Below, one piece after another: positions 8,363-16,407 of a stretch of DNA of 39,465 nt. Position 1 is the stretch's first letter. Each line of letters opens with the position of its first letter. The notes beneath the pieces were generated by a model, which saw only the letters and a program-made list of their open reading frames with translations, had not been told where the DNA came from and did no database searches. Origin of the DNA: an uncultured Cytophagales bacterium (GTDB lineage: Bacteria > Bacteroidota > Bacteroidia > Cytophagales > Bernardetiaceae); assembly GCA_937136415.1 (NCBI GenBank), contig CAKZOK010000094.1, positions 1 through 39,465 on the forward strand, written 5' to 3'. Both the position numbers and the translations under genes were made by a program.

Positions 8363-8740
8363 ATGAATAAGGAACGTTTATATGATGCCTTTGGGGAGCT
8401 TATTTATGCTCTTGCTATGGCAGATGGACTCATTCAGCCCGAAGAAATAAGAGCTTTGAATACTATTTTACAAGGACACCCTTGGGCTTCTCAAATAAAA
8501 TGGTCGTTTGATTATGAAATAAGTAAGGGCTTTGATTTGAATCAAGTCTATAAAAAGGCTTTGGATACTTTTACACAACACGGACAAGATAAAGAATATA
8601 CTTATTTGATAGATATTCTTCAAAAAGTAGCAAAGGCAAGTGATGGAATCAATGAAGCCGAACAAGAAATAATCGAACGTTTTCAGAAAGATTTGAAAGA
8701 GAATTTTGTTCTTGAAATGGAAAAGAGAAAACTGATTTAG
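8363..8740 (+). CDS. TerB-like (tellurite resistance fold) protein
   Basis: This 125-residue, wholly helical, soluble protein has the TerB-type layout: a first helix ending AMADGLIQPEEIRALNTIL (acidic D-G-x-x-x-x-E-E metal-binding-like loop) and an equivalent second loop, VAKASDGINEAEQEIIERFQ. The two D-G-x-x-x-x-E motifs are the family hallmark. TerB proteins bind metal ions and take part in stress or phage-defence complexes in other bacteria, but no ter genes are nearby, so no specific role can be given. The next gene begins 49 bases downstream on the same strand. Confidence 0.75.
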   Translation: MNKERLYDAFGELIYALAMADGLIQPEEIRALNTILQGHPWASQIKWSFDYEISKGFDLNQVYKKALDTFTQHGQDKEYTYLIDILQKVAKASDGINEAEQEIIERFQKDLKENFVLEMEKRKLI

Positions 8741-8789
8741 AAAATGAAATAAAAAGGCTGCAATTTTTTAATAAACTAAACAAAAAGCA

Positions 8790-9605
8790 ATGCTAAATTT
8801 TTTCAAAACTCCTATTTCTATCAAAAAATGGATAGGAATTGCTTTTCTATTGCTTATATTTTGGTTGGTTATTCTTGCTTGTTTTTATGCTCCAACACTT
8901 TTAAGAAGTGTTTTTTTGAAAGACTTTTATTTGGATAAATTAGAATACAAACAAGCAAACATTTATGTAAATCCTGAAATGAATAAAGAAGAACGAAAAG
9001 ATATAATTTTTCTTTATCAACAATCAAGGCTTCGAATTGATTCTCTTTTTGGGAGTACAGAATCCAAACCTTCTATTTTGGTAGGCAATAGAGGTGAAAC
9101 AATGCAGCTTTTTGGTCATTCTACAGATGAAAAAAATACGCAGTTACAAACTGGAATGACTCATCTGACTCCTTTTGGTGCATATATTGTTCTTTCTCCT
9201 AGTGGAACAAATATTGATGTTTTGAGCCATGAGCTTTGTCATGCCGAGCTTATGAAAAGAGTAGGCTGGCAAATTAGAAGAAAGAAAATACCAATTTGGT
9301 TTGATGAAGGCTTGGCGATGCTTGTCGACAAACGTTTTGAATATTGGGCTGATTTGCAAAAAGATTGGGTAAAACTCTCGGAGTTAGAAAATAATAATTC
9401 TGATTCTTTATCCTCAAAATTTTCTTTACAAAACCTTCAAACGACCGAACAATTTTTTACAGAAAATGCACAAATTCATTATTTTTTGGCTCAAAAAGAA
9501 GTTGCTTATTGGTATAACAAAAAGCAAAAAAAAGGACTTTTAGAGTTGATTAATAATTTAAGAACAACAAAAAATAGCTTTAGTGAAAATTATAAACTAG
9601 ATTAA
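8790..9605 (+). CDS. Membrane-anchored zinc metallopeptidase (gluzincin type)
   Basis: The protein has 271 residues with a single N-terminal membrane helix (about 12-35) and an extracytoplasmic domain. A zinc-binding HExxH is visible in VLSHELCHAELMKR (H-E-L-C-H), followed about 25 residues later by the likely third ligand Glu in IPIWFDEGLAML. This H-E-x-x-H...W-F-x-E-G arrangement is that of the M1-related peptidase MA-like group. It is likely a peptidase of the cell envelope with unknown substrate. No signal peptidase site follows the helix, so it should stay anchored. Confidence 0.8.
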   Translation: MLNFFKTPISIKKWIGIAFLLLIFWLVILACFYAPTLLRSVFLKDFYLDKLEYKQANIYVNPEMNKEERKDIIFLYQQSRLRIDSLFGSTESKPSILVGNRGETMQLFGHSTDEKNTQLQTGMTHLTPFGAYIVLSPSGTNIDVLSHELCHAELMKRVGWQIRRKKIPIWFDEGLAMLVDKRFEYWADLQKDWVKLSELENNNSDSLSSKFSLQNLQTTEQFFTENAQIHYFLAQKEVAYWYNKKQKKGLLELINNLRTTKNSFSENYKLD

Positions 9606-9606
9606 A

Positions 9607-9640
9607 AAAATCTCTATTTATTGAAATAAATAGAGATTTT
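9607..9640. terminator. Bidirectional terminator between convergent genes
   Basis: AAAATCTCTATTTATT (9607-9622) and AATAAATAGAGATTTT (9625-9640) are perfect complements. The stem lies between the convergent peptidase and SPFH genes, with A/T tracts on both sides. Confidence 0.85.
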
Positions 9641-9662
9641 GATTATAACATCTAAAAAAATA

Positions 9663-10793
9663 CTACATCGGTGGTGGTGGTGGTAATGGTGGTGGCACAC
9701 TTCCAAAAAGATTTTGTAGTTCTGCTACTTTTTCGGCTGCTGCCCATTCTGCCATTCCTGCTTTCCAAACAAAAGAAGTACGAGTAATTTGTCCATTTTG
9801 TATCATTTTTTGTATTTCTCCCATTGGGAAAGGACCAGCTTGTTGCCCGTCTATATGCACATGAAACGAAACCATAGGAGGAGGAGCTTGATTACTTTGC
9901 TGCTGGTTTTGATTCTGATTTTGTTGCATCTGGTTTGCCATCTGGTTTGCCATTGCCATTCCCATTCCCATATTCATTCCTTCATTTCCTCCATTTGGAT
10001 TATTTGCAGAGTCTTGCATGGCTTGTCCCATCTTAAACTGCGTATAATTATTGAGGTTTCCTTGCATCGAACGCCCCATAATCTCCATTTCATTTCTTTG
10101 GTCAAGTACTTTTTGTACATGGTCTGGTAAAGACATGTTTTCTACAAGAAAATCAGTAATATCAACACCATAACGGTCAAAATCTAGTACTAATTTTTTC
10201 TTAATCATTGCACCTAGCTCTTCATAATTGGCAGCCAAATCTAAAAAAGGAATTTTGCTTTCTCCTAATCCATCTGTAAATTGCTTTACCACAAGGCTCT
10301 TGAGCTTATTTGTAATTTCATCGGTTGTAAAATGCCCATCTGTTCCTACGACATCAATCAAAAAACGGCTTGGTTCGATTACCTTAAAAGCAAAACTACC
10401 AAAAGCACGAATTTCTACACCCATCGAACCGAGTTCGGCATCTCTGACTCTGATTGGATTGCGAGTACCCCATTTGTTGTCATAAAAAGGGCGCATATTT
10501 ACAAAATAAACCTCTGCTTTAAATGGACTATTAAACCCATATTTCCAACTTTTTAATGTTGTGAGAATAGGCATATTTTGTGTTGAGAGTTCGTACCTAC
10601 CAGGAGGAAACACATCTGCTAATTGTCCTTCATTGATAAAAACAGCTTGTTGCCCTTCTCTTACTGTAAGCTGTGCGCCATATTTAATTTCATTGCCATC
10701 TCTATTAAATCTATAAACAAGTGTATCTCGGCTATCATCTATCCATTCGATGACATCAACGAATTGTCCACTAATTTTGTCCCAAAGTCCCAT
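9663..10793 (-). CDS. SPFH-domain protein with C-terminal GYF_2 domain
   Basis: The protein has 376 residues. The first about 250 form an SPFH/virion-core-like domain of the YdjI type (MGLWDKISGQFVDVIEWIDD, then GAQLTVREGQQAVFINEG and ELSTQNMPILTTLKSWKYG), without a membrane helix. A Met/Gln/Asn-rich linker follows (about 255-305). The C-terminus is a GYF_2 (DUF4339) domain, VSFHVHIDGQQAGPFPMGEI ... TRTSFVWKAGMAEW, which in other proteins binds proline-rich peptides. The protein itself ends in the proline run PPPLPPPPPM, a possible ligand for its own or a neighbouring GYF domain. It probably oligomerises as a membrane-associated scaffold. A single-gene unit. Confidence 0.88.
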   Translation of the reverse strand: MGLWDKISGQFVDVIEWIDDSRDTLVYRFNRDGNEIKYGAQLTVREGQQAVFINEGQLADVFPPGRYELSTQNMPILTTLKSWKYGFNSPFKAEVYFVNMRPFYDNKWGTRNPIRVRDAELGSMGVEIRAFGSFAFKVIEPSRFLIDVVGTDGHFTTDEITNKLKSLVVKQFTDGLGESKIPFLDLAANYEELGAMIKKKLVLDFDRYGVDITDFLVENMSLPDHVQKVLDQRNEMEIMGRSMQGNLNNYTQFKMGQAMQDSANNPNGGNEGMNMGMGMAMANQMANQMQQNQNQNQQQSNQAPPPMVSFHVHIDGQQAGPFPMGEIQKMIQNGQITRTSFVWKAGMAEWAAAEKVAELQNLFGSVPPPLPPPPPM

Positions 10794-10867
10794 AAAAAAA
10801 GTAATTTAATTAGTAATTGATAAATTTGATTTGTTAATATTCAATCTTAATTTACAAAAAAGAAACA

Positions 10868-10912
10868 AAAAATCCCATTTTTGAAGTGTTTTTTTTCAAA
10901 AAAAGGATTTTT
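10868..10912 (-). terminator. Terminator downstream of a small ORF
   Basis: AAAAATCC (10868-10875) with TTTTTGAA (10878-10885) pairs with TTCAAAAA and GGATTTTT (10895-10912), an interrupted stem of about 16 bp with flanking A/T runs. It lies 45 bases past the stop of the small ORF at 10957-11055 and before the SPFH gene, so it would end the small transcript. Confidence 0.65.
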
Positions 10913-10956
10913 ATAATTTTTATATTGCATTTTCGACGTAAAATAATAATTTTGAT

Positions 10957-11055
10957 TTATTTAAAAATACCTTTCAAAATACGACGAATAATGATTCCAA
11001 CAATGATTTTTTTCCAGTCAATGCGCTTTAAAATAAGCCAAATTAGATTTAACAT
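10957..11055 (-). CDS. Small cationic hydrophobic peptide (32 aa)
   Basis: A 33-codon frame reads MLNLIWLILKRIDWKKIIVG and then IIIRRILKGIFK. It has eight Lys/Arg, one Asp and otherwise almost only hydrophobic residues, so it would lie in or on the membrane as an amphipathic helix. It is supported by its position alone in a 450-base gap, by the terminator just downstream, and by a composition that is not random for such AT-rich DNA. I know no named family for it. It could be a small membrane peptide, a toxin-like peptide or a regulatory peptide. No antitoxin-like RNA is obvious. Confidence 0.45.
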   Translation of the reverse strand: MLNLIWLILKRIDWKKIIVGIIIRRILKGIFK

Positions 11056-11246
11056 AATAGAATGATTTTATGAATGTAGATGAAATAATTTTATGAATTA
11101 CAATAAATATGTGATTTAATTTTGATTTTTTGAAATAATCCACTATTAAATATACAATTTATTCTTTAGAAACGAAAAAGTCAAATGAAAAGTTATTATA
11201 AAAAATGTTAGTTGAGATAGCAAAGACTTAATTCATTATTTATTTA

Positions 11247-11921
11247 TCAAGCCGAACAATCAAATTTTGCCAAATTAAACCAAAGCATATACCACTTTCC
11301 ATTAATATTTGTAAAGCCAATTTCAAGGTAATCATCTGTTAAGACTACAACATGATTTATTTTTTTATCTATTTTTTTGGCAAATTCTTTTTCTTCTTTT
11401 GAATGTTTTTTTTCTGTAATTTTTTCTTTTATCTCAATTCCCTTTTCTATTTCTTTAAAAGAAGATGTTTTTTGATAAAATGTTCCTTCTTTTGAAAAAC
11501 TTTCACAATCAAATGCTGGTGTTTTTTCATTTTTTGGATTTTTTCCATTAAATTTTTTGAAATAAGGCTCTAAATGAGGAAGGTGTTGATATACTTGGTC
11601 TAAATTATCAAAATGCTCTACAATAGAAATTGCCCCTGGTTTGTGATTGATATAAAATCCTAATTGAGGGTGAATATATTTTTTGAGTTGATTATCTGAT
11701 GAAATAGTTAAAAATTTTTGAAGTACTTTCTCAAATTTATTTTCTTTGGTAGAATTTGTAGAAGCAGCTAATAATACTTTTTGAGAATCAACATCTTCCC
11801 AATTATCATTTGCATCATTACAACTAGAAAAGTTTAGCAAAGTAATTAGACAAAGAAAAGATAGATAAAATTTGAGATTCCTTAAACGGAATTTTTGATA
11901 AAATTGAGTTAAAGTAGTCAT
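11247..11921 (-). CDS. Hypothetical lipoprotein
   Basis: The 224-residue protein starts with a basic region and a hydrophobic stretch (FYLSFLCLITLLNFSSC) that ends in a lipobox-like cysteine at about position 34, so it should be exported and lipidated. The mature part begins NDANDNWEDVDSQ, has a Lys/Glu-rich helical section (about 165-190), and ends GFTNINGKWYMLWFNLAKFD, a beta hairpin typical of small exported NTF2/DUF4348-like proteins. I cannot name the family. It is a single-gene unit between two terminators. Confidence 0.7.
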   Translation of the reverse strand: MTTLTQFYQKFRLRNLKFYLSFLCLITLLNFSSCNDANDNWEDVDSQKVLLAASTNSTKENKFEKVLQKFLTISSDNQLKKYIHPQLGFYINHKPGAISIVEHFDNLDQVYQHLPHLEPYFKKFNGKNPKNEKTPAFDCESFSKEGTFYQKTSSFKEIEKGIEIKEKITEKKHSKEEKEFAKKIDKKINHVVVLTDDYLEIGFTNINGKWYMLWFNLAKFDCSA

Positions 11922-12039
11922 AGTTATTTGTTTAGGATAGGTTTTTTTTAAGGAACGTAAATTATCAATAAAAGTTTATAGGATTTTACAAAGAAAAAAT
12001 TTATTTTTCATTTTTTGTATTTAAAATAATACAAAAAGC

Positions 12040-12075
12040 AAAAAGATATTTCTAAGCAAGTAGAAATATCTTTTT
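12040..12075 (-). terminator. Terminator downstream of recQ
   Basis: AAAAAGATATTTCT (12040-12053) and AGAAATATCTTTTT (12062-12075) pair perfectly over 14 bp with an 8-base loop. A/T runs lie on both sides, and it is placed after recQ and ahead of the lipoprotein gene on the minus strand. Confidence 0.8.
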
Positions 12076-12125
12076 TTAATGGCGTAAATAAATGTTAATT
12101 TTTATTTAAAATGGTAAATTATAAG

Positions 12126-12208
12126 GCATGTTTATAAAAATAAAATTGTTTATTCAGTTCTGAGTAAACGAACAGACAAAGACAGATTCAATTTTTTTAT
12201 GAACCTGC
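12126..12208 (-). repeat. Nested stem element after recQ
   Basis: Outer arms GCATGTTTATAAAAA (12126-12140) and TTTTTATGAACCTGC (12194-12208) pair over 15 bp with one mismatch and one wobble. Inside, GTTTATTCAG (12148-12157) pairs with CTGAGTAAAC (12160-12169). The complement of 12166-12179 matches the hairpin at 8190-8203 in 13 of 14 bases. The element lies in the 3' untranslated region of recQ. The remaining part of this 312-base gap holds the recQ terminator. Confidence 0.5.
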
Positions 12209-12233
12209 TCTGTGGTAAATTAGACATCATGAG

Positions 12234-14423
12234 TTACATTGCATATTCCGACAAAAATTTGATTCGCATAAGCCTTAATTCATCTTCTCCATATTCGTCT
12301 TCTTCAAACTCATCTAAGGCTTCTTGAATACTGTCTGTTTCTGCATTCATAAAGTAGTCATATATTTCATCTTGACGGTCATAATCCATTATTTTATCAA
12401 TATAATAGTCAAGATTTAGTTTTGTTCCTGAATAACAAATATGTTCTATTTCAGAAATTAAAGCACCTACTTTCATTCTTTTTGCGTCAGCAATTTCTTC
12501 CAAATCAATCATTCTATCAATTTGTTGGATAATAAATATCTTGACTTTGGATTTGTTAGCTGTCTGTTTTACTAATACTTCTGCATCAGTTTCGATGTCA
12601 TTTTCTTCTACATATTTATTGATTGCATCTAAAAATGCTTTACCAAATTTATCTACTTTTGCCATTCCGACACCATTTATTTGTGCCAGCTCGTCGTTTG
12701 TGGTAGGATAAACGGTTGCCATTTCTTCCAAAGATGGGTCTTGAAAGATTACATAAGGAGGGAATCCTTTTTCTTTTGCTAGTTTTTTACGTAATTTTTT
12801 GAGTAAATCAAACAACACAGGGTCGTGTCCTCTGTCTTCTGCTGCTCCTCCGATGTCTTTTTCTTCATCTTCAGCCGTAATTTTGCTAAAATCGTGGTCT
12901 TCTGTGAGCATTACTTTGTGTGCCTTGGGGTTTTTCAAAAACTTTCGTCCTTTGTCGTTTAGTTTTATTCCTCCATGATTATCAAAATCTTTATTTAGAT
13001 AATTGAATAACAAAACCTGACGAATAACGGAACGCCAATAGCGCATAGTTTGGTCTTTTCCTTTACCAAAAACAGTTACTTTATTATGCCCATAACTTTT
13101 GACATAATCGGTTTCCTTTCCCATAAGTACGTCGGCAATGTGAGCAATGGTAAAGCGTTCTTCTGTTTCTTTTACGGCTTTTAATACCCATTCTGTATGT
13201 TCGTTTGCCTCAAATTTTGGTTTTGGTTTGTCAGTATTATCATTAAATCCACCATCTTTTTCTACATTTTCACCAAAATAATGTAATAATTGTCTTCTTC
13301 TACAAACTCCAGAGGTGGCATAATCCATCATTTCTTGTAATAGATGACGAGCATTATCTCTCTCCGTTACGGGTTTGTCTTTATTGAATTTTTCTAATTT
13401 ATGAATATCTTCTGGGCTATAAAACATAATACAGTCGGCATTGAGTCCATCTCTTCCTGCCCTTCCTGTTTCTTGATAATAACCTTCCAAAGATTTAGGA
13501 GCGTCATAATGAATTACACAGCGCACATCTGGCTTATCAATTCCCATTCCGAAAGCAATCGTAGCCACAATTATATCAGCTTCTTCATTTAGGAAAGCGT
13601 CTTGGTTTTGCATTCTGATACTAGAATCCAAACCAGCATGATAAGGACGTGATTTTATATCATTTACTTTCAAAAACTCATGTATTTCTTCTACCTTTTT
13701 TCTACTCAAACAATATATAATTCCTGATTCTCCTTTTTTTCCTTTTAGATATTTTATTAATTGTTTTTTTACATTTTTCTTTGGGCGAACTTCATAATAT
13801 AAATTTTGACGATTAAATGAAGTTTTGAATACATTTGCATCTTCCATGTGAAGATTTTTCTGAATATCCTGTTGTACTTTTGGAGTAGCTGTTGCTGTAA
13901 GAGCAATAATTGGCAATTCTCCCAATGAATCAACAATAAAACGAATGCGGCGATATTCTGGGCGAAAATCGTGTCCCCATTCTGAAATACAATGTGCTTC
14001 ATCAATAGCAATAAAAGAGAGTTTTGCTTTTGCTAAGAAATCTAAATTGTCTTGTTTGGTCAGTGATTCTGGAGCGACATAGAGCAGCTTTGTATTTCCT
14101 GCCAATACTGATTTTTTGACTTTATTACTTTCTGATTTTGAGAGTGTCGAATTTAGAAATGAGGCATTTATACCAACTGCATTTAATTGGTCGACTTGAT
14201 TTTTCATGAGAGCTATCAAAGGCGAAATTACGATTGCTGTTCCTTCTTGCACAATGGCTGGAAGTTGGTAGCAAAGTGATTTGCCTGCTCCTGTTGGCAT
14301 GATTACAAATGTATTTTTGCCATCTAAAAGGTTTTGAATAATTGTTTCTTGATTTCCTCTAAACTGATTATATCCAAAAACGTCTTTAAGTGTTTTTTTG
14401 AGATTTATTTTTTGCTCTACCAT
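12234..14423 (-). CDS. recQ: ATP-dependent DNA helicase RecQ
   Basis: RecQ is a 3'-5' DNA helicase of recombination and fork repair. The 729-residue protein has motif 0/I (FRGNQETIIQNLL; MPTGAGKSLCYQLPA), the DEAH box in FIAIDEAHCISEWGHDFRPE, motif III (ALTATATPKVQQDI) and motif VI (YYQETGRAGRDGL), then the RecQ C-terminal winged-helix region and an HRDC domain (about 515-600; FPPYVIFQDPSLEEMA). The extra C-terminal 100 residues are helical and acidic. The zinc module keeps GVCRRRQLLHYFGE, but the three following cysteines of classical RecQ are absent, the stretch reading GGFNDNTDKPKP. Length fits Bacteroidota RecQ. Confidence 0.95.
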   Translation of the reverse strand: MVEQKINLKKTLKDVFGYNQFRGNQETIIQNLLDGKNTFVIMPTGAGKSLCYQLPAIVQEGTAIVISPLIALMKNQVDQLNAVGINASFLNSTLSKSESNKVKKSVLAGNTKLLYVAPESLTKQDNLDFLAKAKLSFIAIDEAHCISEWGHDFRPEYRRIRFIVDSLGELPIIALTATATPKVQQDIQKNLHMEDANVFKTSFNRQNLYYEVRPKKNVKKQLIKYLKGKKGESGIIYCLSRKKVEEIHEFLKVNDIKSRPYHAGLDSSIRMQNQDAFLNEEADIIVATIAFGMGIDKPDVRCVIHYDAPKSLEGYYQETGRAGRDGLNADCIMFYSPEDIHKLEKFNKDKPVTERDNARHLLQEMMDYATSGVCRRRQLLHYFGENVEKDGGFNDNTDKPKPKFEANEHTEWVLKAVKETEERFTIAHIADVLMGKETDYVKSYGHNKVTVFGKGKDQTMRYWRSVIRQVLLFNYLNKDFDNHGGIKLNDKGRKFLKNPKAHKVMLTEDHDFSKITAEDEEKDIGGAAEDRGHDPVLFDLLKKLRKKLAKEKGFPPYVIFQDPSLEEMATVYPTTNDELAQINGVGMAKVDKFGKAFLDAINKYVEENDIETDAEVLVKQTANKSKVKIFIIQQIDRMIDLEEIADAKRMKVGALISEIEHICYSGTKLNLDYYIDKIMDYDRQDEIYDYFMNAETDSIQEALDEFEEDEYGEDELRLMRIKFLSEYAM

Positions 14424-14772
14424 TGTATCAATTAAAAATTACGGATTACAAAATGAGTATTCAGCATAGATTAATTACAATCTGTCAAAACAGTATCACT
14501 AATTTTAGTAATTTTTCAACGCTTTCTATCTCCTGCTAATTTTTTTTTATGTATTAAAGTTAGCATAAAACTTTTAGAAAACAAGGTTAAGAGTTTTATT
14601 TTTTTTGGAAAAGAAAAAATAATTTATAGCATTATCTATTCCTATTTCTAATTTAATAAGAAATTTATGAATTTTACTCTTGGCATTTTTACCTTGTGTA
14701 TCTTATTACCAATATAGCTAATTACTATAAAAAAACAAGTATTTTGGAACAAAAAAACTTTAATTTGTGCAA
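14424..14772. other. Intergenic region upstream of recQ
   Basis: About 350 AT-rich bases between recQ and the fucosyltransferase gene, both leftward. It should hold the recQ promoter. I see no ORF, RNA gene or strong hairpin in it. Confidence 0.4.
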
Positions 14773-15714
14773 TTATTCTGTATTATGCTTAAACACTTTT
14801 CCATTTTGAAAATGGTCAATAGTTTTGATAGGGCTAAAATCTTTGAGAGAAATTTGTATTCCTTTTTTATCCAAAATACGCAAAGGCGTTTTTCCATAAA
14901 AAGAAGCCCACATCGAATACGAACTCGGTACGCCCAAAATATAATCACAGGCAGCCAATGCGTACATATCTTCCAAAAAATGATTGGTAGAGAAGCAAAT
15001 GTCTAGATGTTGGTCTGTAAAAGGTTTTGCAGGAATGGTATCATTCGAACAAAGTAAAAAGCGTACTTTTTTATTTTTATTCTTTGGGTTATTTTCTACT
15101 TCGTCTTTTATTTGAATTAAAAAATGAGCATATTCTTTCCATTCAAAATAATATTTTCCACCAAAAAAATCTTTATAGTCGCCTCTTCTGATATGTACAC
15201 CTACTAAAATATCAGTATCTTGCCTTTGCTTTTCCATCAAATTATTGACATTATCTATATGTTTTTGTTGGGGTTTGAAAATAGTTCGGAGTTTGCTAGA
15301 GTGTTTATCAAAATTTTGATAATCTCTAAAATTCCAACCTTGAACAAAAAGTATTTTCTTCGTTTTTTTTAAAAAATCTTGATTGTTCAAATCATATTTT
15401 CGTTCGTCTTTGTCGTACTCTGAAATATTGAGTGTTTCTATCCACTTTTTATTCTTATCTATTTTTGGCAAACGATAGCGCAAACGCTCTAAATTTTGTC
15501 TTAAAAATTTATCTATTGTTTCATTTTCAGAAAGACGAGTTTTGATAGTATAATTTAGGAATTTATTTTGTTCAATATAAGGAAAGTACTCCTCATACTC
15601 ATCAAAATTAGGATTATAAAGCGTGTATTTGTATTCGATTGCATTTGCAATAAAAAAAGCAAATGAAAAAATTCGATTTGCAAGTTGTCCAGATTTTCCG
15701 TCTATTATGACCAT
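14773..15714 (-). CDS. GT11-type alpha-1,2-fucosyltransferase
   Basis: The 313-residue protein has the family-11 glycosyltransferase hallmark H-x-R-R-G-D-Y in VGVHIRRGDYKDFFGG (about residue 175), which binds the GDP-fucose phosphates, and further family regions RFLLCSNDTIPAKPF and AACDYILGVPSSYSMWASFY. The start MVIIDGKSGQLANRIFSFAF fits the N-terminal glycine-rich loop, although the usual G-G-L-G-N-Q is altered to GKSGQLANR. Such enzymes add fucose to galactose or similar residues of surface polysaccharides. No other polysaccharide genes lie next to it. It starts 14 bases after the stop of the broken macro-domain gene, so the two were probably one transcript. Confidence 0.82.
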   Translation of the reverse strand: MVIIDGKSGQLANRIFSFAFFIANAIEYKYTLYNPNFDEYEEYFPYIEQNKFLNYTIKTRLSENETIDKFLRQNLERLRYRLPKIDKNKKWIETLNISEYDKDERKYDLNNQDFLKKTKKILFVQGWNFRDYQNFDKHSSKLRTIFKPQQKHIDNVNNLMEKQRQDTDILVGVHIRRGDYKDFFGGKYYFEWKEYAHFLIQIKDEVENNPKNKNKKVRFLLCSNDTIPAKPFTDQHLDICFSTNHFLEDMYALAACDYILGVPSSYSMWASFYGKTPLRILDKKGIQISLKDFSPIKTIDHFQNGKVFKHNTE

Positions 15715-15728
15715 TTTTATAAAGTAAA

Positions 15729-16339
15729 TTAAGGAATATCGTAAGTTATATCCCTATCGTGATGAGTAAAGAAGTAGGCATAATTTGAGCGTAATTCTTC
15801 CCACCCTTTTTTAGTTTTGAATTTTTCATTCATTACATCTTCCCAAGCTATTCGCATACTTCTAGCACACAGTAAAGGAGCAACCTGTCCGACACCAGTT
15901 CCTAAGCCTGAAAGCGCAACCGTTTTGACTTTACTTTTGATAAGTTCTCCATTTTCAAACTTTCCATAATTGAGAAGGGTCAAAATGGCTTTCATACTCA
16001 AATATACATTCGGACTCCTATGAATTGTCATGGGAGTTCGCATTGTTGGCGCAGAAATTAAATACGGGAAATCAGTATGGTCTGTGGGAATAATTTCAGC
16101 TTGACCAACTAAAAGTTTGCCAAAATATTTTTCTCTAATTACTTTTTGAAGTCTTTTTTCAATATGCCAAAATCAATTCCTCCATTCATAAATCCAAAAC
16201 TATTGGCAGGACTTACAATAACATCACAAGGATAATTGAAAATTGAATCGTTCTTAACTATTACATTTTCTACATCTTGAAATACTTTTTCCCAAGCAGT
16301 AGTAATTTTTTCGTTTATATCTATAAAATAAAATTTCAT
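15729..16339 (-). pseudogene. Macro-domain protein, interrupted by a frameshift
   Basis: Two frames together give one macro domain (ADP-ribose binding). The first (16339 to 16139) encodes MKFYFIDINEKITTAWEKVF and the binding loop CDVIVSPANSFGFMNGGID, then stops. The second frame continues in -1 register with RLQKVIREKYFGKLLVGQAE, the region LISAPTMRTPMTIHRS, and the glycine loop VALSGLGTGVGQ, ending at 15729. A -1 step on the run of six A (complement of 16154-16159) would fuse the two. About six residues normally following G-G-I-D also seem missing, so a small deletion plus frameshift is more likely than programmed slippage. If real, the gene is inactive or depends on slippage. A sequencing error cannot be excluded. 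Confidence 0.7.
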
Positions 16340-16407
16340 CTCATAAAGATAAAAAAAAAGTAATTAAAAGTTATGATTCTAATATATTTTTCATAAATAA
16401 TTTTGAA

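Noticed and set aside
8363..8740. Tellurite-resistance operon
   Set aside because: The TerB-like protein stands alone; no terC, terD or terZ homologues are nearby.
9789..10130. A 113-codon ORF opposite the SPFH gene, rich in His/Leu
   Set aside because: It is the antisense reading of the Met/Gln/Asn-rich linker of the SPFH protein and has no independent support.
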